Source: an uncultured Caryophanales bacterium
GTDB taxonomy: Bacteria > Bacillota_I > Bacilli_A > RFN20 > CAG-826
Direction: 5' to 3'
Assembly: GCA_902464635.1 (NCBI GenBank)
Contig: CABQKC010000008.1
Span: forward strand, 8,754 to 72,753
DNA length: 64,000 nucleotides
The first letter of the stretch is position 1; each line of letters begins with the position of its first letter. The notes under the pieces were generated by a model. That model was given only the letters and a program-made list of their open reading frames with translations. It did no database searches and was not told where the DNA came from. Positions 8,453 to 18,333 of this stretch are shown here, one piece after another. The translations under genes were made by a program, and so were the position numbers.

Positions 8453-10975
8453 TCACTTAGCCTCCTTATTGCCGACTAAATTGGATATAGTCAATTCTCT
8501 TGCAGGGTAAAGCGAGGCATTACCATTCGAATCAAATTTAACGTTTTTGAAATAAAGTCTTATCTCCTTTGCGTTCTTTTTTGAATAAGATGATATAGAA
8601 GTTAAATCTATGTCTACTAATTTCCTAGAAGAATTAGCTTTGCAATAATTGGTTATTATTAATTCATTGCTTTTTCCATTGTTAAGCCCAATGGAAAATT
8701 CAATATCCTCATTAGACAAATTGGAATAATCAAAGCTAAAAGAAGAATATTTATTTAAAGTGGTAACAGGTATTCCTATATATGGGGTGAATTTCATAGT
8801 TGACGAGTCTATTTTCCCGTCTTCTTTAACATATTCAGAACCAATGCTTACCTTTATTTGGTTTGAACCACTGCTTTCTTCTACTACTGTAGCAGCATTT
8901 TTACTCATAGAATCAATAGAAGAAAAATCATTCAACAAAGTCTGTCCACTTGCTTCCCTGATATAAGTTGAAGAGCCACTCTTTATGTTATATTTCGTGA
9001 TTTCCCCATTATTTGGCAAAACTATCTTAAATCCTTGTCCCGACTTTTCTAAAGAAACATCTTTGCCGTTAATATTCAAGTTGCTATTAGAAGAATAAAT
9101 AACAGTCTTTAAACCATCTTCTTGTTTTTCGTTTAATAAAAGAATACCGTCTTCGTTATCTAATTCGATAATCTTTGAAGCAACCGTTTTCCTTGCATTG
9201 AAGAATTGTTTATCGTTAGATGTGCAAGTTGCCCCTGAGAACAACAAATTATAAACGTCCCCGATGTAGCTAGATAAACTCAGTTCTTCAATTCCATATT
9301 TATCTTTATAGGAATTAAGTTTCCTTTCCAAAACACAAAGCAAATCATAGTCATCCATCGAATCCCTATAATTGGACAATCTATTTGATGCTATAGGAGT
9401 GTTTAATCCATATAGCCTTCCAGGATAAAGAAGATAACCATCACCTGGAGTTGTCTCATATCTAAGAGGATCATCATATGGATTAACAAGTTTGGATTCA
9501 TCGTTTGATAAAGTTATTTTATTTACCTCATAATACAAATAACCATTTATGCCAATTTGTTTATTCATCCACCCATTTACTCTCATATCAAGATTGTCAT
9601 CATCGATATGAAACGTTGCAAATGGGTAATTTGGCCCTACACATGAATATGCCCATAAATCCGAATTAGACATATCTTTGCTTGCATCTTGATATCTTTG
9701 TTTAGTGGCAAAATCATCAAATAAAGACATATAAGGACAAAATGTTGTATGGTATTTGCCAACCCATTCGTCCTTAAAAACAATGTTTGTAAAAATAGAA
9801 GGTATGTTTCTTATTTCTTTTTCTAATTCCAAGGCGAAATCTTTATCACTCAAAGAGGAAAAATAGCCTTCGCTATGTAGTATCCTTATCGCAGATTCTA
9901 ATGTCTTGTCCAATTCTCCACCCACTTTTAATAGTCTTTCAGAAGCTGCGGCTTTTACAGGATCTGCATCAGCCTCATCATAACTAGAAGGATAAAAATA
10001 TGCGTATTTAATAAAATCGTTTTCCCTAGACGTAGACATCTTTGCTAAAGTCGTTATATAAGAAACGCACCTTTTCGCAGACTCATCGCTAGCCATATAC
10101 GTTTGAGGGAAATCAAAAGGAATGACAATTGATGAAAAATTAGGATTGCCCCACTGCCTTAAAATATCATTTTTAAAATCTACAAGATTATTCGAACCAG
10201 CATCTTGTATCACATAGGAATTTGTCTTGTAGTCATTAAGGAAATCAACATAGGAGTCTACTACTTTTTTAGAATTATCATATTCTCCATTAATTAACTC
10301 GTTCCGATAAATTAAGAAAGAAGTCTTAAATTCTCTCCTGCCTTCATACTTAATAGGCCACACTTCAACACTGACATTTATTCTTTTTTTCACATCACCG
10401 ATTTTTAAATCAAGATATCCTTCATATGATCCAGGATTGATGCCTTTTGAATCTATCTCAATAGTAATGCCTTGGTTATAACCGCCATAAGCTTTGTTTT
10501 CCTTATGCTTTTTTGCAACTTCAAAAGGCAAAAGCATATCTGGAACCATGTCAAAAGAAGAATAGGCAGGATTCAAAGTTGATGCATTTGGTAACGTTAT
10601 ATATTTTTGGTAAAAAAGAGAAATATTAGAGGCAGGGATTTTCTCGCCTTTGCTAGAAGTAAGTTCATTAATTGTGGCATCAACGTAAACGCTTTTTTCG
10701 CCTTCAAGAGAAATAATTATTTGGCTTCCTTCCTTTTCGTTTTGCATCATTTCGATATTCACATTTTCGCCAAGATTGAAATATCTTGCTTCATCTTCTT
10801 TATGGTTTCTTAAAACTTTTGTTGTTGAATAAGTCGAAAACAAAGAAAAATCTGCATGGGTAGTTTCTTCTTGATCTTCAATTCTTTTCGAAGTCGAAGA
10901 ATATTGGTCTTGCCCACAAGAAAGAAGAACGAAAAATGCGCTTAAGAAAAGGAAGTTTTTACCAAATTTTCTCAT
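8453..10975 (-). CDS. Lipoprotein with GH123/DUF4091-like catalytic domain
   Basis: About 840 residues with a lipoprotein signal (MRKFGKNFLFLSAFFVLLSC). Beta-rich N-terminal domains precede a barrel carrying an Asp-Glu pair in SSYDEAD (about residue 333), as in the DE dyad of GH123 and DUF4091 proteins. A C-terminal segment with GDGYLLYPG and a Y-R-D-S-M-D-D-Y-D-L run (about 512-546) is the typical end of DUF4091/GH123 barrels. Characterised GH123 enzymes release N-acetyl-beta-galactosamine, so an extracellular exo-HexNAc role fits the locus, but activity is inferred. A TTG at 10981 is an alternative start closer to the AGGA site. A C-terminal domain of about 150 residues may bind carbohydrate. 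Confidence 0.72.
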   Translation of the reverse strand: MRKFGKNFLFLSAFFVLLSCGQDQYSSTSKRIEDQEETTHADFSLFSTYSTTKVLRNHKEDEARYFNLGENVNIEMMQNEKEGSQIIISLEGEKSVYVDATINELTSSKGEKIPASNISLFYQKYITLPNASTLNPAYSSFDMVPDMLLPFEVAKKHKENKAYGGYNQGITIEIDSKGINPGSYEGYLDLKIGDVKKRINVSVEVWPIKYEGRREFKTSFLIYRNELINGEYDNSKKVVDSYVDFLNDYKTNSYVIQDAGSNNLVDFKNDILRQWGNPNFSSIVIPFDFPQTYMASDESAKRCVSYITTLAKMSTSRENDFIKYAYFYPSSYDEADADPVKAAASERLLKVGGELDKTLESAIRILHSEGYFSSLSDKDFALELEKEIRNIPSIFTNIVFKDEWVGKYHTTFCPYMSLFDDFATKQRYQDASKDMSNSDLWAYSCVGPNYPFATFHIDDDNLDMRVNGWMNKQIGINGYLYYEVNKITLSNDESKLVNPYDDPLRYETTPGDGYLLYPGRLYGLNTPIASNRLSNYRDSMDDYDLLCVLERKLNSYKDKYGIEELSLSSYIGDVYNLLFSGATCTSNDKQFFNARKTVASKIIELDNEDGILLLNEKQEDGLKTVIYSSNSNLNINGKDVSLEKSGQGFKIVLPNNGEITKYNIKSGSSTYIREASGQTLLNDFSSIDSMSKNAATVVEESSGSNQIKVSIGSEYVKEDGKIDSSTMKFTPYIGIPVTTLNKYSSFSFDYSNLSNEDIEFSIGLNNGKSNELIITNYCKANSSRKLVDIDLTSISSYSKKNAKEIRLYFKNVKFDSNGNASLYPARELTISNLVGNKEAK

Positions 10976-10977
10976 AA

Positions 10978-12534
10978 TCAATTAAGTCCTGATTGTTTTA
11001 ATATCGTCGCCCAATTTTTATTTAGATAATCCATATTTAGATTCAAGACTTCGCTTGGACTTTTGTTAAATGAGACCATGGCCTTGATGCAGTTATCGCC
11101 AACATTTCCCAAACCATTTGCAAACGTACGATTGATGCCGCCATAACAGAATATTTTGGCAGGAACTTGGAAGTTATAGGCAAGAATATTGTTTTCCTTT
11201 AATGCTTCGTTAACGTTTTTCTTAAAGTTTGAAATTTGAATTCCGGAATCGCTATAACCATTAGAAGGCTTGCTTCCCAAGACACCACCATTCATGGATT
11301 TGTGGAAAATTGATAACCCTTCATTTGAATACATGTATTTAACAAATTGCTTTGCCAAATCTATTTTCTTGCTATTTGAACAAATAACCAATTGATGGTC
11401 ACATCCGCTCCTAAGATAAGACCCATTTTGAACAGCATCCTTTACTATCTTGACATCTTCATCGCTAACCGAAGAAGGTTTTTCTTTGTTTACGCCACGT
11501 ATAAATTTAACTACTTCACTCAAAGTTTTATCATCTTTAATAGATGAAATTCTTCCGTTATTGATAATTGAAGAAACGATAGGCATATTGATAAATGAGG
11601 CATCATAACTCTTGACGTTAGTCTCGGTATCAAGCCAAGAGCCGTTGGCCATAAATAATGCCGTTTTATTTCTTAAAAAGTCATTTTGGCAAGATTCGAA
11701 TTGATAGTTCTTTGACTTTGGATGATGGAAATCATTGTTTACCAATAAATCCTGCGCCACTTGAAGCGATTCTACAATGCCGTCTCTAGCATAAAACGAT
11801 GAAGTATGGTGTTCTTTACTAGCTTCAGGATCATCAGGATCTATTCCTTCGTTGAAATATTCCATATTCTTGCTTCCTTCATATTGGCCAAACCAAATCG
11901 GGAGCAAAGATGTGTAATATTCGCTTTCATAAGAATAAACAAGTGGATAAATTTGATTACCTTCGTATTTGAATTCCTTTTGTCTCACTTTTTCGCACAA
12001 AGCAATGAATTCATCTGTTGTATAAGGAATGTCATCATCTTTTAACCCTAAGGCATTCCAAATTGTATTGTTCCTTACTATTCCTATAACACCATTCGCC
12101 CAGGAAAAACTAACATATTTATCACCTATCTTATTAGCGTCTATAAAGCATTGTTCCGTTCTATCTTCTATTGACCTCCCATCTTCGTCCTTGCTAGTCC
12201 AGACATCACTAACATCGACAAAATTGCCTTGATAGGCTAGTTTATAAAAGTCGGTAATTCTAGAGAAGAAAATATCCGTTCCATCTCCTCCTGCTTTGAT
12301 TTTAGCTTGCAATGCTTCAACCCCAGCTTGGCCGTCGACTGCTTGGAAGTTTACTTTGATTCCTGTTTTTGCAGTAAAAGCAGAGACAATGTCTTCCATC
12401 CATTTGACTCCATATCCAAGCTTAACGCCTTCAATTTTTAAGGTGTCGCTTGTATCTTTGCTAGTAGAGCACGAAACTAGTCCCAGACTTATAAAAGACG
12501 AAGCCATTAACAATTTAATTTTCTTATTTTTCAT
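10978..12534 (-). CDS. ABC sugar importer, solute-binding lipoprotein (family 1)
   Basis: A 518-residue extracellular solute-binding lipoprotein, signal MKNKKIKLLMASSFISLGLVSC with lipobox. The start is the ATG 8 bases after GGAGG; an in-frame TTG at 12549 would swallow that ribosome site. The fold signature is of the MalE/oligosaccharide type: a binding lobe after the lipobox with the segment TDIFFSRITDFYKLAYQG, and a late segment with NKEKPSS and SNEGLSIF. It is about 100 residues longer than typical MalE, as is common for binding proteins of glycan importers. It directly follows the two permease genes of operon A and so should feed that transporter; the ligand is probably an oligosaccharide released by the surface enzymes next door. 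Confidence 0.88.
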   Translation of the reverse strand: MKNKKIKLLMASSFISLGLVSCSTSKDTSDTLKIEGVKLGYGVKWMEDIVSAFTAKTGIKVNFQAVDGQAGVEALQAKIKAGGDGTDIFFSRITDFYKLAYQGNFVDVSDVWTSKDEDGRSIEDRTEQCFIDANKIGDKYVSFSWANGVIGIVRNNTIWNALGLKDDDIPYTTDEFIALCEKVRQKEFKYEGNQIYPLVYSYESEYYTSLLPIWFGQYEGSKNMEYFNEGIDPDDPEASKEHHTSSFYARDGIVESLQVAQDLLVNNDFHHPKSKNYQFESCQNDFLRNKTALFMANGSWLDTETNVKSYDASFINMPIVSSIINNGRISSIKDDKTLSEVVKFIRGVNKEKPSSVSDEDVKIVKDAVQNGSYLRSGCDHQLVICSNSKKIDLAKQFVKYMYSNEGLSIFHKSMNGGVLGSKPSNGYSDSGIQISNFKKNVNEALKENNILAYNFQVPAKIFCYGGINRTFANGLGNVGDNCIKAMVSFNKSPSEVLNLNMDYLNKNWATILKQSGLN

Positions 12535-12549
12535 ACTGTTTTCCTCCAA

Positions 12550-13488
12550 TTACCCTTTCAATCCACCTAAATGGACTTTTTCCATTATTGAATTTTGGAA
12601 TATCAAGAAAAGGATAAGCATAGGTATTAAAGAAACGAATGTCGCGGCCATGAAGACCGGAATATTATTCGAATTTGTATTAGCAAACAAATAGGAAGCA
12701 AAAGACAAATTTGGGTATTTTTGCATATAAAGCAAGGTATTCTCATAATCGTTCCAACCCATGATGAAATTCATTATGAATAGGGCTGAAACAGAAGGTA
12801 AAGCCATTGGCAACATTATTCTAAAAAACACTTTGTAATGATTTGCCCCATCTACAAAAGCCGCTTCTGCATATTCCCAAGACAATGACTTAAAGAATGA
12901 ATACATATAGAAGAAATAACCACCATATAAGCCAATAGAAGTTATGGTAACTAAAGTAACGGTGCCTTTCAAATCAATACCGGTCCCCAAGAAATTCGAA
13001 TATAGTTGATAAGTCGATGCTGCAGAGCCAAACAAAGGAATAATTGATACAAATAACCCTAGATTATAGATAAATTTTGTAAGTCTAGAACGATAGAAGA
13101 CCAATATATAACAGACACAGCAACTAGTAAAAATAGACAATGTAGAATAAAGGGTTGTTCTCCAAATGGAATTCCAAGTAAGTTGAAGAAAAGAGAAATC
13201 CTTTAAAGATGCAGTTGAGGAAGTCAAATTAAACAAAGCTTCATAAAAGGCTTTAAAACTAATCTTATCCCATTGAGGAATCCATAGTTTCCCTTCAAAT
13301 TGAACTTCTTCATATGCCTCAGCATCACCAAGCAACGCCAACGATAATCCATAGAAAAAGAAATAGGCAACCAATATTGCATAAGCAAGAAGAATAATAA
13401 AAGCTATGATAAAGACAATCTTTTCAGACAATGATTTTTTGTCTTTTTTATATTCTCTGCTTAAAAACCTAAGCGAATCTTTATCCAT
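12550..13488 (-). CDS. ABC sugar importer permease, MalG type
   Basis: Inner-membrane subunit of the operon A importer, about 312 residues with six predicted membrane helices and an extended extracellular loop after the first. The cytoplasmic EAA coupling loop is clear: EYAEAAFVDGANHYKVFFRIMLP. The C-terminus GGLKG matches the MalG group and the paralogue at 47848-48735. I placed the start at the ATG at 13488, one base after the upstream stop and about 10 bases after AAAGG; a TTG at 13512 and an ATG at 13506 in frame are possible but have no ribosome site. Confidence 0.88.
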   Translation of the reverse strand: MDKDSLRFLSREYKKDKKSLSEKIVFIIAFIILLAYAILVAYFFFYGLSLALLGDAEAYEEVQFEGKLWIPQWDKISFKAFYEALFNLTSSTASLKDFSFLQLTWNSIWRTTLYSTLSIFTSCCVCYILVFYRSRLTKFIYNLGLFVSIIPLFGSAASTYQLYSNFLGTGIDLKGTVTLVTITSIGLYGGYFFYMYSFFKSLSWEYAEAAFVDGANHYKVFFRIMLPMALPSVSALFIMNFIMGWNDYENTLLYMQKYPNLSFASYLFANTNSNNIPVFMAATFVSLIPMLILFLIFQNSIMEKVHLGGLKG

Positions 13489-13489
13489 T

Positions 13490-14488
13490 TCATTTTTCCT
13501 TTCCATAAGCAATACGTTTGACTATCAAAGCAGCTGGGAAGCTAACAACAGTCATGCATATCCCAATTGCGGAAGCCATGTATATCCAGCCTTCATTAAA
13601 ATTAGGAGATCTTGCAACCATATAATAAAGTAAATAACTAAGTGTAAATGTTTGATTCATGTTTCCGCTAGCAATTCCTGTATAGGCTAGAAGAGGACCA
13701 CTCGTTCCTAAAAATCCCGCTACACACATTATTAAAATTGTTGATATAGTCGGCCAAATGGAAGGGAAGATTATATAAATAAGTTCCTTAAACCAGTTAC
13801 AACCATCAAGTTCAGATGCCTCTATTACTTCTTTATTAATAGAATTCATTGCCCCATTTATAACAATCATGTTTGTTCCAAAACCGAAAATAAGCCAGTA
13901 GAAAAGCAAGAAATAGATAGAACTTCCATCAGTCCTTAACCAAGGATTAACATAGTCAAAACCTTGTCCACTTAAGGCATGTAACAATCCACCTTCACCT
14001 ATGATTTGCTTATAAAGCATTATTAAAGCCGAACTAGTTATGATGCTTGGTAAATAAATTACAAACCTAAAATATTTATATCCTTTAATCTTTTTATAAA
14101 GGAAATACCCAAAGAAAATAGAAATAGGCAATCCTAAGAAAATTCCAACAAAATTGAATAATAAGACATTAACAAGTGAGTTCCTTAAATTTGCGGAAGT
14201 CAAAATGGAAATACTTGAATCCTTCCCAAGGAAAAGACAATCAATTATTTCTTTGTAATTTGTAAAGTTAGGATCAAAATGGCCTTCTCCTCCTTCAAAT
14301 CTCATAAAAGAATAGAAAAAGGATTGGAAATTTACATAAACATAAAAAATAAGGAAGAAAAGAATCGGCAAGAATAAAAACGAAAAGACGAAAAGACGTC
14401 TATCCCAAACGTGCCTTTTTTTCTTGTTGTATTTTTTTACTTCAACAAGATCTCTTTCTTCTTTGCTCAATTCTAGATTTTTAGCCAA
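13490..14488 (-). CDS. ABC sugar importer permease, MalF type
   Basis: A 332-residue membrane protein with six predicted helices and a charged cytoplasmic N-terminus. Its coupling loop reads EVIEASELDGCNWFKELIYIIFP, the EAA motif with the MalF-style variant. It pairs with the MalG-type subunit encoded next to it. The start codon is TTG, supported by AAGGAG 9 bases upstream; no ATG lies nearby in frame. The gene follows the modular lipoprotein gene after 11 bases. Confidence 0.88.
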   Translation of the reverse strand: MAKNLELSKEERDLVEVKKYNKKKRHVWDRRLFVFSFLFLPILFFLIFYVYVNFQSFFYSFMRFEGGEGHFDPNFTNYKEIIDCLFLGKDSSISILTSANLRNSLVNVLLFNFVGIFLGLPISIFFGYFLYKKIKGYKYFRFVIYLPSIITSSALIMLYKQIIGEGGLLHALSGQGFDYVNPWLRTDGSSIYFLLFYWLIFGFGTNMIVINGAMNSINKEVIEASELDGCNWFKELIYIIFPSIWPTISTILIMCVAGFLGTSGPLLAYTGIASGNMNQTFTLSYLLYYMVARSPNFNEGWIYMASAIGICMTVVSFPAALIVKRIAYGKEK

Positions 14489-14499
14489 AGTAAATCTCC

Positions 14500-16659
14500 T
14501 TATTTAAGTGCTACCAAAGGTGAATAATAAAGATAGTTATTGACCGTTGCAGTCCAACTATTTTGATAAACAAATCTCGGTGATTTAAAAGAATTAGATT
14601 CTTTATTTTTATCTATTTCATATTTAAAGAAAGCAGTTCCTTTACCAAGCCCATCATCGTTATAGAATCCAGGGAGCCCATAATTTGCCTTGTTATTCGC
14701 TAAATCTAAATCAATGTCATCATCAATCAAATAAGCATAGTCTCCATATTCTTTGGAATCGCCCCACTCACATAAATCATTTTTGATTCCTAAGCATAAA
14801 GATGAATATGAAGAGAAATCCCGCTTTAAGTTATCAAGGGCAAATTCATAAATACTCATAGGTGACTTTGTCTTGAATTGAATCTTATAACATTGCCCGA
14901 AGTTAGAAGCAAACGAGGAGCTATAATCGAAGTCGATACCTAAAATACTGCCTTTATTCTTTTCTGCTTCAATAGGAGTAATCGTATCTATATCATTAAT
15001 ACCGTAAATAACCTCTCCTACCTTATCGTAGGTAGAAACTAATGAATTCAATTTATCAATGTCTAGTTTGGCTTTTAATTCTTCATCAATTGAAGAAAGC
15101 ATCTTTCTTGCAAATGCCAATTTACTAATAAATTGCATCTTTTCATAATCTGCTTTTCCTTCTAAAGATATAGGCAAAGAAGCAATAATCGAATTTACTT
15201 TTTTAAAATTGTAGTTATCTATATCTTTATAACCATAGATAGGAGTAATTCTCCAGCCTGTTGTAATGGATGTATTAAATAATGCCCATCCAGAAGTAAT
15301 CGTGTCAATTTTGGCATTAGCTTTATTGTCCAATATTGCTTTTGTTTCAACTTCTACTTTATGCCATCCCTTACCATATGTAGTCTTAGAATCTCCAAAA
15401 CGATTCCATGCAGTATCGCCTAAACACATATTAACTGCAGCATCACCTGGATTATAGAAATAGAAGAACAATTTGTCGTATTCCCCAATAGTTTCTGAAT
15501 TAATAGACTTATTAAAATAAATCTCGAGAGCGTAATTTTGCGTTGCCTGATTTAAAGTTAGATCCAAAGTTATTCCATAATTTTCATCGTTGCCTTTAAC
15601 AAATGATTTTGGATAAGAATATTGTTCGCTATCGCCTCTTAACCTCAATGGTTCATCTTCTAAACCAAGCAAAGAAGAGTAAGAAGAAACTATCTTTTCC
15701 AAATTCCCAAGTTTATCGACATTTGTAACTTTTTCTTTCAATTCAGCAGGCAAAAAATCATATTCGGAACGTATATTTTGAATTTCTTCCTTTTTAGACA
15801 AGAAAAGATAATCGTTGTCATTGATTTTCAATAATGTATCAATTCTATTGACTAATTCTTTTGCCTTTTTGTCTATATTCGCAAGGATTTGATTATATTT
15901 CGATACAGTTTCTTCCTTCAAAAACGATTTTGACTTTTCAGTAAGGGAATCGTATTCATTTTTTAAAGAAACTATTTCTTCATATCCAATCGTATCCGGG
16001 TCGGCATTACTAACTTTATCTTCAAAGGCCTTAGCTGCTTGTCTATCTAACTCCACTAATATTTGCTGGTATTTTTCTTTTGTTTCATTATCCAAAAGTG
16101 CTTTTGCTTCTTCTGATAAAGAATCATATTCTTCTTGGATAGCTTGGATGGCCTCTGCAGTCAAAGTAGATAAATCAATACTCTTTACTTTATTAGCAAA
16201 CCCTTCTGCTTCTTTCTTATATTCAATGCGTTTTATTGCAGAAAGTAATTTATCCAAATTTGTTACTAAACCTTTCGCGTCTTCATTTAAAGCATAATAA
16301 GCTTCCTTGGCTTTATTGACCGCTTCTTCCGAAGGGTCTTCTCCTAATGCACTTATCAAATCAATAACCATCTTACTTGATTCGATATTTGCTATACGGG
16401 TCTCTTGTTTTGTTAGTTTAGATAAAATAGAAGAAGGAATATTTGCCTTATCTTCGCTAGATAAAGAATCATAAGCCTTTCTCGCTGCTTCTATTTCTTC
16501 TTTAGTGGATGAATCGTTTAACGAATTCAACAAAGATATAACTTTGTCAGCCTCTACATAAGACGATGAGGAAGATTCATCGTTGCAAGAAGAAAGCACA
16601 AAAGAGCCACCTAACAACGAAGTCATAAGAACAGTTGCAACTAAACGTTTTTTTCTCAT
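14500..16659 (-). CDS. Modular surface lipoprotein with tandem helical repeats
   Basis: About 719 residues. The signal MRKKRLVATVLMTSLLGGSFVLSSC ends in a lipobox-like Cys. Four or five copies of a roughly 60-residue helical unit follow (cores YDSLSSEDKANI, YYALNEDAKGLV, YDSLSEEAKALL, YDSLTEKSKSFL, YDFLPAELKEKV). A beta module comes next, ending in GWRITPIYGYKD, then another helical unit and a last beta module. No enzyme motif is visible; a glycan-binding or spacer role on the surface is likely. The ATG at 16659 is chosen because AGGA lies 5 bases upstream of it. It sits between the ATPase and permease genes of the importer operon, an odd place for a surface protein and a hint that it works with the importer. 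Confidence 0.77.
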   Translation of the reverse strand: MRKKRLVATVLMTSLLGGSFVLSSCNDESSSSSYVEADKVISLLNSLNDSSTKEEIEAARKAYDSLSSEDKANIPSSILSKLTKQETRIANIESSKMVIDLISALGEDPSEEAVNKAKEAYYALNEDAKGLVTNLDKLLSAIKRIEYKKEAEGFANKVKSIDLSTLTAEAIQAIQEEYDSLSEEAKALLDNETKEKYQQILVELDRQAAKAFEDKVSNADPDTIGYEEIVSLKNEYDSLTEKSKSFLKEETVSKYNQILANIDKKAKELVNRIDTLLKINDNDYLFLSKKEEIQNIRSEYDFLPAELKEKVTNVDKLGNLEKIVSSYSSLLGLEDEPLRLRGDSEQYSYPKSFVKGNDENYGITLDLTLNQATQNYALEIYFNKSINSETIGEYDKLFFYFYNPGDAAVNMCLGDTAWNRFGDSKTTYGKGWHKVEVETKAILDNKANAKIDTITSGWALFNTSITTGWRITPIYGYKDIDNYNFKKVNSIIASLPISLEGKADYEKMQFISKLAFARKMLSSIDEELKAKLDIDKLNSLVSTYDKVGEVIYGINDIDTITPIEAEKNKGSILGIDFDYSSSFASNFGQCYKIQFKTKSPMSIYEFALDNLKRDFSSYSSLCLGIKNDLCEWGDSKEYGDYAYLIDDDIDLDLANNKANYGLPGFYNDDGLGKGTAFFKYEIDKNKESNSFKSPRFVYQNSWTATVNNYLYYSPLVALK

Positions 16660-16667
16660 AAAAATCC

Positions 16668-18203
16668 TCACTTTATCCTTTTTGTCGTATCCAAATCAAA
16701 GAAATGCACTTTATCTAAATTAAAGAATATTTCGGTATTATCGTTATCAATAACCTCATTTTCGGCATCGTCTTTAATAGAAATGTCTTGACCGTCTATC
16801 GAACAATAATAAATGTATTCATTACCTAATAGTTCGGAATCTTTTATAACCGCATTTATAGGGAAAGAATAGGAAGAACCTAAACTAGAAGTTTTTATAT
16901 TTTCAGGTCTAATACCTAATGCAATTTTCTTACCTTCATAATTTTTCTCTAGAAGTTTTTTATGTATGTCATCTATTTCAATGCTTACATGTTTTTCGCC
17001 TTCAAAAACAAATTTCCCCTTTAAATACGTACCGGTTAAAAAATTCATGGCCGGAGAGCCAATAAACCCGCCGACAAACATATTCTCTGGCTCGTTATAT
17101 GCTTCTTTTGGGGTTGCAATTTGTTGTATGCGACCATCTTTCATAATAACTATCCGATCGGCTAAAGTCATAGCCTCGGTTTGGTCGTGGGTAACATAAA
17201 TCGTGGTTGCCCCTACTTTTTTATGAATATTAGCAATCTCGCTTCTAGTCTGGACACGTAGTTTAGCATCCAAGTTAGAAAGGGGTTCATCCATCAAGAA
17301 TACTTTAGGGTTTCTAACAATTGCTCTACCTAATGCCACTCTTTGCCTTTGCCCACCAGAAAGTTCAGCCGGTTTCCTATTTAGATATTTATATAAATCC
17401 AAGTTACCTGATGCTTTTAAAACCTGGTAATCTCTTTCAAATACAGTCAAGTTCCTACTCTTTTGGATCTGAACCTCGTTTTGTTTTAAATACTCTATCT
17501 CTTTACTCAACGACTTTATTTGGTTTTTCTTATATTCAAGATCACGCTTCATGGTATCTAAAAGCATTTTGTTTTTAGACTCTTGATCCTTGCTATTTTC
17601 TTTCTGAATCAGTTTATTGACTCTAGAAATCCCGCTTTCCAATTTTTTAATTTCTTTTTGTTTCTTGGCTATTATGCCTTCATCAATTCCTATGACGGGT
17701 TTCCTTAAATTAAAGACCTGCTCATATTTTTGTAACAGCAAAAGCCTTAATTCTTCTTCTTTTGATAGGTATTCATTATTATTTGGGCTTTTTGAAAGTA
17801 ATTTTGATATTTTCTTATATTCTTTTCTAATGGTTTCGTCTAATAATGCATTTGCCTGAGAGTCATATTCATAAACCCCACGCAACGCCTTTCTTATCCT
17901 CAGCCCAAATGACATATTTTGATATACAGTCATATGTGGATAAAGAGCATAAGACTGAAACACCATGGCAATATGCCTGTTCATTGGAGAAACATAATTA
18001 ACTAGTTTGCCATCAATATAAAGTTCGCCGCTAGTGATATCTTCTAGCCCTGCAATCATCCTTAATGCAGTGGATTTTCCACATCCAGAAGGGCCTACGA
18101 AAACTATAAATTCTTTATCTTTTACTTCTAAATTAAAATCAAAAACAGCTTGAACATTGTTGTCGTAAATCTTGTTAACGTCAATAAACTTTAAAGTAGC
18201 CAT
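16668..18203 (-). CDS. ABC sugar importer ATPase, MsmK/UgpC type, with coiled-coil insertion
   Basis: The nucleotide-binding subunit of operon A's importer, probably shared with other sugar importers as MsmK is. Walker A GPSGCGKST (37-45), Q-loop VFQSYALYPHMTVYQN, signature LSGGQRQRVALGRA (281-294), Walker B VFLMDEPLSNLDAKLR, switch His in YVTHDQTEA, and a C-terminal regulatory TOBE-type domain are all present. It is 511 residues where MsmK relatives are about 370. The surplus is one lysine/glutamate-rich coiled-coil stretch of about 145 residues inserted between the Q-loop helices and the signature. Mycoplasma UgpC-like ATPases also run long. It is the first gene after operator 1 and has a good AAGGA site. 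Confidence 0.92.
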   Translation of the reverse strand: MATLKFIDVNKIYDNNVQAVFDFNLEVKDKEFIVFVGPSGCGKSTALRMIAGLEDITSGELYIDGKLVNYVSPMNRHIAMVFQSYALYPHMTVYQNMSFGLRIRKALRGVYEYDSQANALLDETIRKEYKKISKLLSKSPNNNEYLSKEEELRLLLLQKYEQVFNLRKPVIGIDEGIIAKKQKEIKKLESGISRVNKLIQKENSKDQESKNKMLLDTMKRDLEYKKNQIKSLSKEIEYLKQNEVQIQKSRNLTVFERDYQVLKASGNLDLYKYLNRKPAELSGGQRQRVALGRAIVRNPKVFLMDEPLSNLDAKLRVQTRSEIANIHKKVGATTIYVTHDQTEAMTLADRIVIMKDGRIQQIATPKEAYNEPENMFVGGFIGSPAMNFLTGTYLKGKFVFEGEKHVSIEIDDIHKKLLEKNYEGKKIALGIRPENIKTSSLGSSYSFPINAVIKDSELLGNEYIYYCSIDGQDISIKDDAENEVIDNDNTEIFFNLDKVHFFDLDTTKRIK

Positions 18204-18269
18204 GACTATTCCTTTTTATCCTTATGGATAATTATATGATAAATAGAGCCTCTTACAATGGAGCTTTGG

Positions 18270-18296
18270 TAATTATATCGAGTATTGATATAATTA
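18270..18296. promoter_or_regulatory. Operator 1, predicted ROK repressor site
   Basis: A perfect inverted repeat, TAATTATATC-N7-GATATAATTA, in the 130-base gap before the ATPase gene. On the minus strand the gene-proximal arm contains TATAAT, so the site would overlap the -10 box of the importer operon, leaving a leader of about 60 bases. Matching sites with the same spacing occur at 21030 and 26611. Confidence 0.68.
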
Positions 18297-18319
18297 TTCA
18301 TATATATAATATATATGAA
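18297..18319. repeat. Second perfect palindrome abutting operator 1
   Basis: Two 11-base arms, TTCATATATAT and ATATATATGAA, flank one central A, directly next to operator 1 and upstream of the presumed promoter. It may bind a second regulator or simply be a melting-prone AT tract. It does not recur in the window. Confidence 0.4.
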
Positions 18320-18333
18320 AATTCATCTAAAAA

